From Daucus carota subsp. sativus (taxonomy: Eukaryota; Streptophyta; Magnoliopsida; Apiales; Apiaceae): a stretch of DNA of 64,000 nt. The stretch covers positions 38,190,689-38,254,688 of the forward strand of contig NC_030381.2 in assembly GCF_001625215.2 (NCBI RefSeq), in the 5' to 3' direction. Positions within the stretch are counted from its first letter, which is position 1. Each line of letters opens with the position of its first letter. The notes beneath the pieces were generated by a model. It was not told where the DNA came from, did no database searches, and saw only the letters and a program-made list of their open reading frames with translations. The translations under genes were made by a program, and so were the position numbers. This document shows positions 44,235 to 54,894 of this stretch, one piece after another.

Positions 44235-46127
44235 ATGTCAGTACTCCAAATTTTCATCGTTCTAGTTTTCGGGTTCTGTTCTCTGTGTACATCTCAGCCT
44301 ACTAGCGCAAATACCTCAGTGAAATGCCCCCTTAACTTCAATGTCCTCAAGGAACTCGCTCAAGGTTCTAGGCCTTCCAACTCAACTGAGAAACCATGTC
44401 GATCAATTCTCCAGGGTCTCCATTATGTCCAATCCGATTACCTCCGCCGCACAAACTCATTCCTTCCCCCATCTTCGGCTTCTGAATCTTGCTGGAACGA
44501 TTACCAAGACCTCTTCAATCAGTTCCCAAACAGCTTTGATATTCGCAAAACATGTGCATTTGAAACACCCTGGATATCTCAGGGCTGTGAAAACATCACA
44601 ACAAGATCTCAGTACGAAAAAATTAACTCAAACTCGGTAGCTAATGTTTCCAAGGCCTGTAACCAGACGTTGGAGATCAGCGGGGCAGCTTGTACAGAAT
44701 GTACTATAAGTATTTCTGTGTTGAAACCAACTGATCAGGTGAACAAGGGGAACCAATCAGTGGGGAATGTTTCAGATTGTATCGCGTATAGGTTTATTTA
44801 TGCTGGCGCTTTTGGCCATTCGTTTGGCCCGGCTGATAGAGGTACTGCAGGGTGTTTGTTTAGTCTTACTTTTGATGATTCCAAATCCAACAACAAACAG
44901 AGGAATATCACTTTGGTGTCTGTGTGTTTGGCATCAGGGTTTTTGATTATGGCGGTGCTGGGATTTTCTTGGTTTTGGTGGATTAGGCGAAAGAAGCAGC
45001 TGGAAAAGATGAAGAGACAGGAGGAGATTACTAGGAAGTGGAGTAAAATGAGTTCATCTGCTCTTGATTCAATCACTAGTAGTACTACGTTGATCAAGTT
45101 TTCGTTTGATGAAATTCAGGAGGCGACCAAGAATTTCTCAAGGGCGAATATCATTGGGAGGGGAGGGTATGGTAATGTGTATAAAGGTGTTCTGCCTGAT
45201 GGGACTGAAGTTGCATTGAAGAGGTTCAAGAATTGTTCGGATGCTGGTGATGCGAGTTTTGCTCATGAAGTTGAGGTGATTGCAAGCGTCCGCCATGTGA
45301 ATTTAGTGGCACTAAGAGGGTATTGTACAGCCACCACAAATTTTGAAGGGCATCAGAGGATTATTGTGTGTGATTTGATGAAGAATGGGAGCTTGCATGA
45401 CCATCTGTTTGATTCGGATGAAAAGAAGTTGAGTTGGCCTATTCGACAAAAGATTGCACTTGGAACAGCTAGAGGGCTGGCTTATTTGCATTATGGAGCA
45501 CAACCTACTATAATTCATAGGGATATTAAAGGTAGTAACATACTATTGGATGATGACTTTGAGCCTAAAGTTGCAGACTTTGGTCTTGCAAAGTTTGCAC
45601 CTGAGGGAGCGACACACGTGAGCACCCGGGTTGCTGGAACAATGGGTTATGTTGCCCCAGAATATGCATTGTATGGGCAGCTGACTGAGAGAAGTGATGT
45701 TTATAGCTTTGGGGTGGTTCTTCTTGAGCTTTTAAGTGGGAAAAAGGCACTTCTGGAGCTCGAGGAGGACCATCATACGCTTGTGGCAGACTGGGCATGG
45801 TCATTGGTGAGGACAGGGAGACCCCTGGATGTGGTTGAAGAAGGTATTCCTGAGTTAGGCTCCCCTGATATCATGGAAAAGCATGTATTGCTAGCTGTGC
45901 TTTGTTCTCATCCTCAGTTGTATGCCAGGCCTACAATGGATCAAGTCGTGAAGATCTTGGAGTCACATTTGCCAGTTCCAGTGATCCCTGAACGCGCTCT
46001 CCCTATTACTGCTGATATTGATGATATAGAGAGATCCGTTAGCAGTATTAACTCAGGTCATTTGTCCACTTACTCCGGCTATCAGACATACACTGATAAT
46101 TCCGCTCCTTCCACCCCAAAATTGTAA
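44235..46127 (+). CDS. RKF3-type receptor-like kinase with SPARK-like ectodomain, cluster gene 3
   Basis: Intronless, 630 residues from the ATG at 44235 (MSVLQIFIVLVFGFCSLCTS, signal peptide). The six codons upstream are open but begin without an ATG. Ectodomain with CPLNFNVLKEL, SCWNDY, GCENITT, CTECT, DCIAYRFIYAGAF and GCLFSLTF. TM about 228-248. The kinase has GRGGYGNVYKG near 305, VALKRF, HRDIKGSN near 427, DFG and APEYALYG. Tail SAPSTPKL. It is the closest relative of gene 2, about 3.2 kb downstream in the same direction, so the two are a tandem pair. Part of the kinase (45258-45458) is base-for-base the same as in gene 2, while flanking kinase sequence differs every 10-20 bases. Confidence 0.92.
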   Translation: MSVLQIFIVLVFGFCSLCTSQPTSANTSVKCPLNFNVLKELAQGSRPSNSTEKPCRSILQGLHYVQSDYLRRTNSFLPPSSASESCWNDYQDLFNQFPNSFDIRKTCAFETPWISQGCENITTRSQYEKINSNSVANVSKACNQTLEISGAACTECTISISVLKPTDQVNKGNQSVGNVSDCIAYRFIYAGAFGHSFGPADRGTAGCLFSLTFDDSKSNNKQRNITLVSVCLASGFLIMAVLGFSWFWWIRRKKQLEKMKRQEEITRKWSKMSSSALDSITSSTTLIKFSFDEIQEATKNFSRANIIGRGGYGNVYKGVLPDGTEVALKRFKNCSDAGDASFAHEVEVIASVRHVNLVALRGYCTATTNFEGHQRIIVCDLMKNGSLHDHLFDSDEKKLSWPIRQKIALGTARGLAYLHYGAQPTIIHRDIKGSNILLDDDFEPKVADFGLAKFAPEGATHVSTRVAGTMGYVAPEYALYGQLTERSDVYSFGVVLLELLSGKKALLELEEDHHTLVADWAWSLVRTGRPLDVVEEGIPELGSPDIMEKHVLLAVLCSHPQLYARPTMDQVVKILESHLPVPVIPERALPITADIDDIERSVSSINSGHLSTYSGYQTYTDNSAPSTPKL

Positions 46128-46690
46128 GGGCTGATAGACTGGACGATTTTCATTTTTATTTTTTGCCATTTTAAATTTTAAGTAAGAAGGTCTCGCGGAA
46201 CTAGGGGAACCGTTGTTTCCCTGAACCTGCCTGCTCCTCAGACACCCTCTGCGGACTGCAAATATACAAACGCACTATTACATATTTTTAATTATCTCTG
46301 TTTTGGATCTGTCTTCTGGTAGAGTATCCTATGACAAAGCCCCCATTATTTTTTACTGACAACTTTAATAAATTATTAAGATTATCTGGTTCCCACACAT
46401 CATATAATGTGAGAAAACGTTGGTCCTCACCATTCTGATAAAGAGTAATTTAAAAGTAATCATAGATGGATATGATTAAGTGCTGTGCTAGCTGTTGTCT
46501 TAATCAGGCTTATTAAAATTTAAGTACAGTTTAATATGGGTGGTGAGTGGAACTCTGTGCTTGCTAAAGAATGTCTAGACATAACTAATAAGCTGAAAGC
46601 ATGAATTTGCTGCAGCGGCAAACCAATTGTTTTTAAAGTTATCAGATATCCTTATAACTATGTACAATTACATTTAATATCAATGTACTG
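46128..46690. other. Spacer between convergent cluster genes 3 and 4
   Basis: Contains the 3' UTRs of both genes. No gene, RNA or bounded transposon seen. Confidence 0.5.
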
Positions 46691-48538
46691 CTAGTATGTA
46701 GAATAACTAGACATAGAATTCGAGCCAGTGCTGCTAATGGGCGTTTCAGTACCAAAAACGTTAGCTGTGAATGAATTAGGCCTCTCTGGTATCACGGGAA
46801 CTGGCTCATTTGAGTCCAGAATCTTGACAACTTGGTCCATTGTAGGCCTGGCATATAATTGTGGGTGAGAACAAAGCACTGCAAGCATTACATACTTTTC
46901 CATGATTTCGGGTGGTCCTAGCTCTGGAGTACCTTCTTCAACTATATCTAATGGCCTCCCGACTTTAACCAGTGACCACGCCCAATCTGCCAGAAGAGTG
47001 TGCTGGTCATCGCCATGCTTAAGAAGTGCCTTCTTACCACTTACAAGTTCAAGAAGCACAATCCCAAAACTATAGACATCACTTCTCTCTGTCAACTTTC
47101 CATAAAGAGCATACTCAGGGGCAACATAACCCATTGTTCCAGCGACATGAGTGCTCATGTGTGACACTCCCTCAGGTGCAATCTTCGCAAGCCCAAAATC
47201 TGCAACTTTGGGCTCAAAGTCCTCATCCAGAAGTATATTACCAGCTTTAATATCCCTGTGAATTATAGAAGGCTGTGCCCCATTATGCAGATAAGCCAAT
47301 CCCCTAGCTGTTCCAAGCGCAATCTTTTGTCTAATTGGCCAACTCAACTTCTTCTCAGCCGGGCCAAAGAGATGGTCATGCAAGCTTCCGTTCTTCACTA
47401 AATCACACACAATTATCCGCTGATGGCCTTCAGATTTCGTCATGGCTATACAGTACCCTCGAAGGGCCACCAGATTGACATGGCGAACACTGGCTATAAT
47501 TCTAACTTCATGAGCAAAACTTGCATCCCCAGCTGCAGAACAATTCTTGAACCTCTTCAATGCAACTTCAGTCCTATCTGGCAAAACCCCCTTGTACACA
47601 TTACCATATCCTCCCCTCCCAATAATGTTGGATAACGAGAAATTCTTTGTAGCCTTCTCAACTTCACTATAGGAAAACTTAATCAATGCATTATTTCCAC
47701 CAATCGAGTCCAAATGAGAAAGATTAGAATCCAAAATCCCCTTGGTCTTCTTCTTTTCGCGCTTTTTTCTCCACATCCACCAAAATCCAACAAAAGCTAT
47801 CACCATAATCAAAAACCCAGATGCCGAAAATACAGAAATCAAAGTAATTCTAATTTTCTTGTTTCGCTTAGATTTATCGAAAGTCAGATTAAAGAAGCAC
47901 TTGGCATTATGTGGATCAGTTGGGCCAGACAAAGTACTAAAAGCAGCAGCATAAATCGACTTATACCCCACACACTCAGATTTATACAAATCAGCCTGGC
48001 CTCTCATCATATCATTTGGCGGAACCTTGTAAGAATCCAACGGTTGAAGGAAGCTAATATTTGAATTACATATCGCGCAGGCCTGGCTGGTGTACTCTGA
48101 ATGCTTACAAGCCTTTTCTATGCTTTTTAAAGTCGACTGAGAGTTTTTAGCTTCGTATTCAGCCCTAGTTGTGATGTTATGACAACCCTGAGTTATGAGT
48201 TGGTTGCTGAAGTTACATGTGGACTGAATATCAAAATGCTTTGGATACTCATTGAAAACCAATTGCAGTGACTGCCAACAAGATTCAGAGAATGCAGTGG
48301 AGATAAGAAATGAGTTCGTTTGAAGGAGATACTCAGATTGGACTAGACGGATGCCTTGCAGGATCCAGACACATTGAGTGAAGTCATTCTTGGAATTTCT
48401 TGAAGCCTGGCGCAGGCGTCTCAGGACGGTGAAATCTAGTGGACAGTCTGCAGTGCTGGTAGATTCAGACGAGGACGTAGAAAAAAACCCGAGGAATAAG
48501 AAGGAGAATAAGAAGAGAGATGCAGACTTGGACATCAT
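46691..48538 (-). CDS. RKF3-type receptor-like kinase with SPARK-like ectodomain, cluster gene 4
   Basis: Intronless, 615 residues starting MMSKSASLFLFSFLFLGFFS (signal peptide; the second Met could also start). Ectodomain with CPLDFTVLRRL, SCWQSL, GCHNITT, CAICNS, ECVGYKSIYAAAF and KCFFNLTF. TM about 235-255, followed by RKKREKKKTK. The kinase has GRGGYGNVYKG near 306, VALKRF, HRDIKAGN near 424, DFG and APEYALYG, all catalytic residues present. The tail is Ser/Thr-rich (SSTGSNSMSSYSTY). Its ectodomain resembles gene 1 more than genes 2 and 3 (shared LIST AFxESCWQSL and VFNEYP text), so genes 1 and 4 form one subgroup and genes 2, 3 and 5 another. Confidence 0.92.
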   Translation of the reverse strand: MMSKSASLFLFSFLFLGFFSTSSSESTSTADCPLDFTVLRRLRQASRNSKNDFTQCVWILQGIRLVQSEYLLQTNSFLISTAFSESCWQSLQLVFNEYPKHFDIQSTCNFSNQLITQGCHNITTRAEYEAKNSQSTLKSIEKACKHSEYTSQACAICNSNISFLQPLDSYKVPPNDMMRGQADLYKSECVGYKSIYAAAFSTLSGPTDPHNAKCFFNLTFDKSKRNKKIRITLISVFSASGFLIMVIAFVGFWWMWRKKREKKKTKGILDSNLSHLDSIGGNNALIKFSYSEVEKATKNFSLSNIIGRGGYGNVYKGVLPDRTEVALKRFKNCSAAGDASFAHEVRIIASVRHVNLVALRGYCIAMTKSEGHQRIIVCDLVKNGSLHDHLFGPAEKKLSWPIRQKIALGTARGLAYLHNGAQPSIIHRDIKAGNILLDEDFEPKVADFGLAKIAPEGVSHMSTHVAGTMGYVAPEYALYGKLTERSDVYSFGIVLLELVSGKKALLKHGDDQHTLLADWAWSLVKVGRPLDIVEEGTPELGPPEIMEKYVMLAVLCSHPQLYARPTMDQVVKILDSNEPVPVIPERPNSFTANVFGTETPISSTGSNSMSSYSTY

Positions 48539-49926
48539 CGTTCTTGACTAGGAGTTGTTTCAAATGAACACAATTCTCACAACACTTATGAATAGGATTG
48601 CTCTTTAGGAATGAACTTAGCAACTACGAGGAATTTAATATGTAATCTATAGAACACCCATGTTATGTCTAAGAAAGTGACAGGAAGCACATTAAGACAA
48701 GATTAAGCAACAGCTCCTATAAAATTACTACATATGGAACCTTTAAGGCCATGGCATTATTCAACACGTGGGGTCAAAGATTGTATTTCTTTAGTAAGTT
48801 CCTTTAATCAACCACTCGGCTTTGCAGAAGAATATTGACTAATCTGCAACTTGGAGACTGATTGTTATACCAAAACTTTGGCTCTCATATTATTAGGTGA
48901 ATTTAACACCTGAGATAGATGCAGACAGGTTTCGCAGTCCATGTTCAGTACTAAGAGCAACCAGCCTGAATCCCAAAACTGAGTTCCCAGAAAAATTAAG
49001 CTGATTCGGAGTTGAAATAAATTTAAAACTACTACTTGATGATTTATTCCTAGAGAGAATAAGAATCCTCAGATGGTCACAAGTAAAAAAGGTTAAATTA
49101 ATTAGTACTACCTCCATCCCAATTAGATGAGCTAGTTGACTTTGGGCACGGTGCATTGACCGTCTACTTCCGAATTTATTTTTTTTCTTCTTTTGTAAAT
49201 GAAAATTTCATATTTTAATTTTTATTTGCAAAAATAAAATTTTAAAAATAAGTCATGTAGCTATGCGGTCAATGAGCTTTAAATTGTGTGCCCAAAGTCA
49301 ACAGATTTCCATCTTTCTACACGGGGGTCAAAGCTTGTAATGGCTCTTATTCAGGGACTGCAATTCAAGATTCGGCAACCACTATGAGGGGCAGGTGGTG
49401 AATGAACATTAGAAAAGTGCTCTACTATGTAAAGGCTTTAAGAGCTCTTTATCATTTCGAAGTATGATATAAGGTTTAACATATATGTCAATTTCCGTTC
49501 ACAAGGGACCAACATTGGGCAATCATATCTCATCTATCCTTTAATCATCTTTGGTAGTTAAGCGTGTTTTAGAAAGATCTCATGGAGGGTAAGAGATCTA
49601 AATACTGAAATTTTCCCAGTGGTCTGAGTAAAAAGGACTTGGACGGCCCATCATTCATCCTCTCGCATCTCACAGAATTAGTCTAGAAATAGTTTTATTG
49701 AAATAAAATTCCAAGCACAACAACTGTGGAAATTAATAAACTAAAAACACACGAGTAAATTGAAACATTAACAGCAGAGTAAAGACCGAAATGGACACAA
49801 TGTAAGATGATAGTCCTTGATGAAGATGCACAGCCAGAGAGATCAGTACTTGTATATATGAACTAGTCACACATCACAAGTTATAATACCGCCTATTCCA
49901 GATTTGTATCATTTCATACCCCTTTG
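48539..49926. other. Spacer between cluster genes 4 and 5
   Basis: No gene seen. It contains a Stowaway-like element at about 49111-49300. There is no kinase-domain remnant downstream of the truncated gene at 49927-50649, although a kinase would be expected there if it had simply lost its frame. Confidence 0.5.
49111..49300. mobile_element. Stowaway-like MITE, degraded right end
   Basis: Left end TA then CCTCCATCCCAATTAGATGA, continuing GTTGACTTTGGGCACGG. The right arm holds GTGCCCAAAGTCAAC, the inverse of the left arm, but the terminal GGGATGGAGG is not clearly kept. The right boundary is approximate. Confidence 0.55.
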
Positions 49927-50649
49927 TTAGCCTAACCCACCGAAACTAGCAAAAACCAACAAGGAAAACACAGCAATCAGTGTATTTCTATGTTTCTTGT
50001 TGGATTTAGAACTATCAAGAGGAAGAGCAAACAAACGCTGAGCAGTATCTCTATTAGCTGGACCATCCAAATTAGCAAATGCAGCAGCATAGATGGACTT
50101 AAATGCAGTACAATCCGAAACATTCCCAACTCTCACCCCCTGCACATCAGAGGGTAACAAGGCAGACAGACTTGTAGTGCATGTTGCACAAGCCTCTCCA
50201 CTATGCAGTGACTGATTACAAGCTTGAAGTACACCATTTAAAGTAGCATTGGAGTTGATGTTTTCATATTCTGATCGCGTTGTGATGTTTTCACAGCCCT
50301 GAGCAATCCATTGTGTCTGGAATCCACAAGTGGTCCGAATATCAAAGCTGTTTGAGGACTGGTTAATGAGGTTCTGGTAATCATTCCAGCATGACTCGGA
50401 TGATGAGGATGGTGGTAGGAATGAGTTTGTACGACGAAGGTAATCAGATTGAACGAGGCGGATGCCTTGGACAATCAATAGGCATTGGTCTGAAACTGGT
50501 TCAGAAGGTCTAAAACCCTCTGTGAATTGCCTGATGATGCTGAAGTCAAGAGGGCATTTCACAGTGGTGTTTCTGGTAATGATGGGCTGGGATGCGGCGA
50601 CAGAACAAAACGCTAGAATTATACTGATGAAAATCTGAAACTTTGACAT
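49927..50649 (-). CDS. Kinase-less SPARK ectodomain protein (truncated RKF3 paralogue), cluster gene 5
   Basis: A single frame of 240 residues from MSKFQIFISIILAFCSVAAS, the start that matches its paralogues. The frame is open for 36 codons upstream, with other ATGs. The ectodomain resembles genes 2 and 3: CPLDFSIIRQF, SCWNDYQNL, GCENITT, CATCTTS, DCTAFKSIYAAAF. The final conserved Cys is gone: GCMFALTF of gene 2 is QRLFALPL here. After KSNKKHRN the protein ends in a short hydrophobic stretch (TLIAVFSLLVFASFGGLG) with no basic stop-transfer, TM remainder or kinase. It could be secreted, held by a partial TM segment, or GPI-anchored, as some SPARK proteins are. Equally it could be a decaying duplicate. 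The frame has no internal stop over 240 codons, which favours recent origin or selection. Confidence 0.75.
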   Translation of the reverse strand: MSKFQIFISIILAFCSVAASQPIITRNTTVKCPLDFSIIRQFTEGFRPSEPVSDQCLLIVQGIRLVQSDYLRRTNSFLPPSSSSESCWNDYQNLINQSSNSFDIRTTCGFQTQWIAQGCENITTRSEYENINSNATLNGVLQACNQSLHSGEACATCTTSLSALLPSDVQGVRVGNVSDCTAFKSIYAAAFANLDGPANRDTAQRLFALPLDSSKSNKKHRNTLIAVFSLLVFASFGGLG

Positions 50650-52921
50650 TGTTTCTAGGAGTGTTACTTTCAGATTCATGCCAGTGATAGAATCAATAAC
50701 AGGAGAATATATAATGCCTTTTAGGCACATGTTTCTAATGAACAAAGAAGTATTCATTATAAAAATTTGGGAATTTCAGTGCTATTTTTGTTACATATTT
50801 GTTTACTGTAAACGTGGAGTATCGTGGCGTTTAATTATTAATTGGCACTTGGCGGTGCTTTGTAAAATAGATTGGCCACTTTGTTTGAAGTTAAGTGAAT
50901 ATCAAAAGAAATTTGGTCCTTTGATTATTTTTTATGTATTAATTTTTAGAATTTTATTGATTGATCAATTTTGCTTGGCATCGCAAAATGAATTTGTTCG
51001 GGATCAGAAAGGAATGTTGTTGGAGATGGTGTGAGGTGAGGGAGGAGTGGAATATTGCGAGGAAGAAGAGGACTGGGGACATTGACATCATTCTATACTG
51101 GTAGTCTGAGGACTGTGACTCATGGTCTTTTTTTTTTTTTTTTTTTTGCCGGAGACTCATGGTCTTTTAGTTAAGGGAAACTTATACTCGAGAATAACTG
51201 TTCTTTACTAGTACTAGGGGTTGTTTCATGTTTGATCAGACTCAGTTGTGACTACACTTGGTGGCCTGTATGTAACTTCGGATGGCAAATTCTTGGAATT
51301 TAGTTTTAGTATTGTAAGAGGCCATGTGGTAATATTTAAGCAAGGGAGGCCATGTGGTAGTATTATGTTCTAAAATGCTTAAGGCCTGAGAGATGTGTTA
51401 CATATGTAAGTAGCTAGGTTTAAACAATCCACGTGAGTAACCAGTGGCGGAGCCACAACTGAAAATCAAGGAGGGCCAAAGTATCAAGTATCATGAGTTC
51501 ATGACCCTTTGGAGAGCTATACTATGACCAGTACCACTTGATCTACTTATCACACCTAACACCTAACGTATCTCGTCAACACAAATCCATTTTTTTATAT
51601 TGAAAAAATTTAACAATATAATGTCAAATCACTGGCTAACAAAATAATTCAGTAGGCAGAAAATAAACTAATAAGAGACTTAACGAAGGCAGAAAATAAA
51701 CTAACAAAAGACTGTATTAATTGAGAAAAGAAAATAGAAGTAGTCGGGTAGCAAATGCAAATCCAATTTTTAGACAAATAAGGTGTTATAAAGATGAAGC
51801 GCATTTAAAAACTAGCAGCTGACAACTGGATCATAAGAGTTATAAAGGTGAAGTTATTGGCAGACAAGTTAAGAAGCTTAAAGCTGCATGGAGAAGCAGC
51901 AGATGGAAGGTGTTACCAGAAAATGAGTTGCCACCAAATGAAGATGAGACAATCTTAGCACATAGGCCATCAGCTGCAATTGCGAAGTAACCGAACCAGA
52001 CATTCCTTGAAATAATTTGAACCGAAATCATCTGGGACTTGTACTGTGGCCTCAAAGTCAAGCTTGCAAGTTGCACTAATGAATACAATTATTTATTTTT
52101 TTGACAGAAATGAATACAAAAATTTAATTTTTTTTTATATATAATAAAAAGTTTGGCATCGTTTAAAATTTTCATTTGTGGTAAGTTTTATAAAAAAAAT
52201 TATATTTAAACATAGATTTTTTTTTATTATTATCAAAAAAAAAAAAAAAACATAGATTTTTACACATTAAAATACAGGTAACAAAATAAAAAAAATGTTA
52301 AAATGGGACATATTCCCTCTAGTTTTTATTTAATATTTTGATCTTTAACACGTAATAATATGTTATGACTTTATAATAAAAGTAACTATTGGTGAAATAA
52401 ATTTTTGATAATATATTTTATTTGTAATATGGTCAAAGTACTGTATGTTTAAAATGAGAGCGTCAAATGAAAAAAGAAGAGAGGAAGTACATGTCACCGT
52501 GAAGAATTATCCAATTATCCCCGTTGTAACTATAGTTTCTTGAGAAGAAAAAGAAGAAATTGTTATAGTATAATTGGGAGCGAGAAGTATATGTAATTGA
52601 TGAAGTTACCGAAGAAAAATTATCGAAAATTAATTAATTTGATAAAAATTAATCGAATATTTAACTAAGTAATTGAATATCTAATCCTTGCGACGAATTG
52701 CGAAAAATGATTAACTAGTGGATGGGATCCGGGAAGTTTGGACGAGGACATAGAGCCTGGGCCCATATTGTCAAGGACCGTTTATTTCTAAGAAAACCCA
52801 GTTTGATGGACCGTCATATGCCAATATCACTTACCCAAAATGTGTCTGCACGGGCACGACACACAAGGCCCATTTCAAATTATATAATATCTCAAAATTT
52901 TATTTATATTCATTTAAAAAA

Positions 52922-54582
52922 GGGAAAATAGATTTTTTTGTCACCGAACTTATTATGTTTTTAGAAATTTGCCACTCAACTAAATTTTTTTTCATTTTAG
53001 TCACTGATGTTAGGTTCGGAATTTTTTTTGCCACTAAAGTTAGGTTCGGATTTGATTATTACCATTATATTAATTCTTTGCAATATTATTAGAATATAGT
53101 AATAACCTGTAATATTTTGATGATTTGATATATTTCTATCTTTATATATAGTACTTTTATGTACCCAAGATCGTTTATATTCGGTAATAAGAGTTTAACA
53201 CGCATTTTACGGTTTCTAAAAGTGTGGTCTCATAAATTATGAGAATTATCTTGTATACTGTTTTTTCAATCTTATTTTCAAAAATACTACCTTCTCCAAT
53301 CTTATTTTCAAAAGTACTACATTCTCTAAAATATTTTCAAAAATACTATCTTTTTGAAAATATTTTCCAAAAATACGGTGGTTGCATATGCAACCATATA
53401 TGCAACTACAATTCCTGATTCTATTGCATTTAGTTGTAACTTACAACTAAATGCAATAAAATTTTTGAAAACTTACAGTTGTAACTTACAGTTTTCAGTT
53501 GCATTTAGTTGCATATGAGGTTGCATTTAGTTGCATATGAGGTTGCATTCAGTTGATTCTATTGCAATCTAATGGCTCCGCCAGAGGCACCCATATCAGT
53601 TGCAACTTACAGTTTTCAGTTGCATTTAGTTGCATATGAGGTTGCACATATGCAACTAAATGCAACTGAAAACTGTAAGTTGTCACTGATGTATGGGTGC
53701 CTCTGGCGGGGCCATTAGATTGCAATAGAATCGACTGAATACAACCTCATATGCAACCATATATGCAACTGAAAAATCGATTCCAAAGATGAGGTCGAAA
53801 ATGACATTTGAAAACTGGAACTTGAAATCAGGAATTCAGTTGCATATATGGTTGCATATGCAACACAGTATTTTTGAAAATATTTTAGAGAAGGTAATAT
53901 TTTTGAAAATAAGATTGGAGAAGGTAGTATTTTTGAAAATAAGATTGAAAACGTGGTTATGAATAAAAAAAGCCCTAAATTATTTTATTTTTTTTCGAAT
54001 AAAAATTTTAGTGTTTGAATTTTTATACACAAAAATAAAATCTCATAAATCATCGAAGATTAAGTTTTCCTCTCTATTAATTTATCTTTATCTTGAAAAT
54101 TATAATAAGATAAAGTTATTAAAAATTATGAAGATAAATTTAAGAGAGATCTTAGGCTGAACTAGGTGATTGAAACTTTAATAGTAAAAGATGATGCATC
54201 GTATCACTCAATTAGACTTTATTTTATCATGGAGAGCATTAATTATTTGAAGTCATTGATTCCATGCTGATGATTTAATGAATTTCTAGAATTCTAATTA
54301 CGATTTTTCCTGATTTTAATATTATATCACCTCATTTTATGTTATTGCTGCTATATACAAAGATATAAACATACATCATATTATCAAAAAATTATATACT
54401 ATCACTATGTATTAATAATGCTACAAAAAATTATCACAATGCTAATAATCATATCCGAACCTAAGTTAGTGACTAAAAACAAATCCAAACCTAACATCAG
54501 TGACGAAAAGGAAAAAAAATTTAGTACAGTGGCAAATTTCTAAAAACATAATAAGTTCGGTGACAAAAAAATCTATTTTCCC
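52922..54582. mobile_element. Mutator-like non-autonomous element with nested palindromes
   Basis: 1661 bp, flanked by the 9-base duplication TTTAAAAAA (52913-52921 and 54583-54591). The termini GGGAAAATAGATTTTTTTGT and its inverse pair over about 100 bases (GTCACCGAACTTATTATG, AGAAATTTGCCACT, TTAGTCACTGATGTTAGG). No transposase or captured gene is recognisable. It contains a second inverted-repeat element at about 53260-53951. Confidence 0.82.
53260..53951. repeat. Inner inverted-repeat element with a 228-bp palindromic core
   Basis: The ends are arrays of a short repeat (CAATCTTATTTTCAAAAATA then CTACCTTCTC, two to three units) in inverted orientation. Next come GTTGCATATGCAACCATATA on both sides. 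The core, about 53530-53757, is a near-perfect palindrome whose arms carry CTCCGCCAGAGGCACCCATA and its complement, with a loop near 53635-53648. GTTGCAT repeats fill the arms. It looks like a separate foldback-type insertion inside the larger element. Confidence 0.75.
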
Positions 54583-54894
54583 TTTAAAAAAAACATAGAC
54601 TTCTTGTTTCAGGAAAAAAAAACATAGACTTCATAATTTCAAATTATTTTTTTCATTTTCATTCAAAATAGAATATGTTATATTCTTTTTAATTTTTTAT
54701 AATCCGGAGGCCAACAAAATCTAGATCGTAAATGACACAACTCTCACCAAAATCAACATGATAATGCAACCAATGACATGGAATAGCTTGGCAATCAAGT
54801 GAGCTCATCATCACAGCAATAGAAATGATGGATATTATGGTTCACTTCGTGTGCTTGTGTAAGGAGATTATGTGTACGAAATAAGCAATGATAA

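Noticed and set aside
50678-51034. A 118-codon plus-strand open frame upstream of the truncated receptor gene.
   Set aside because: It overlaps the promoter and leader of the minus-strand gene, has no recognisable domain and has an AT-rich codon pattern.
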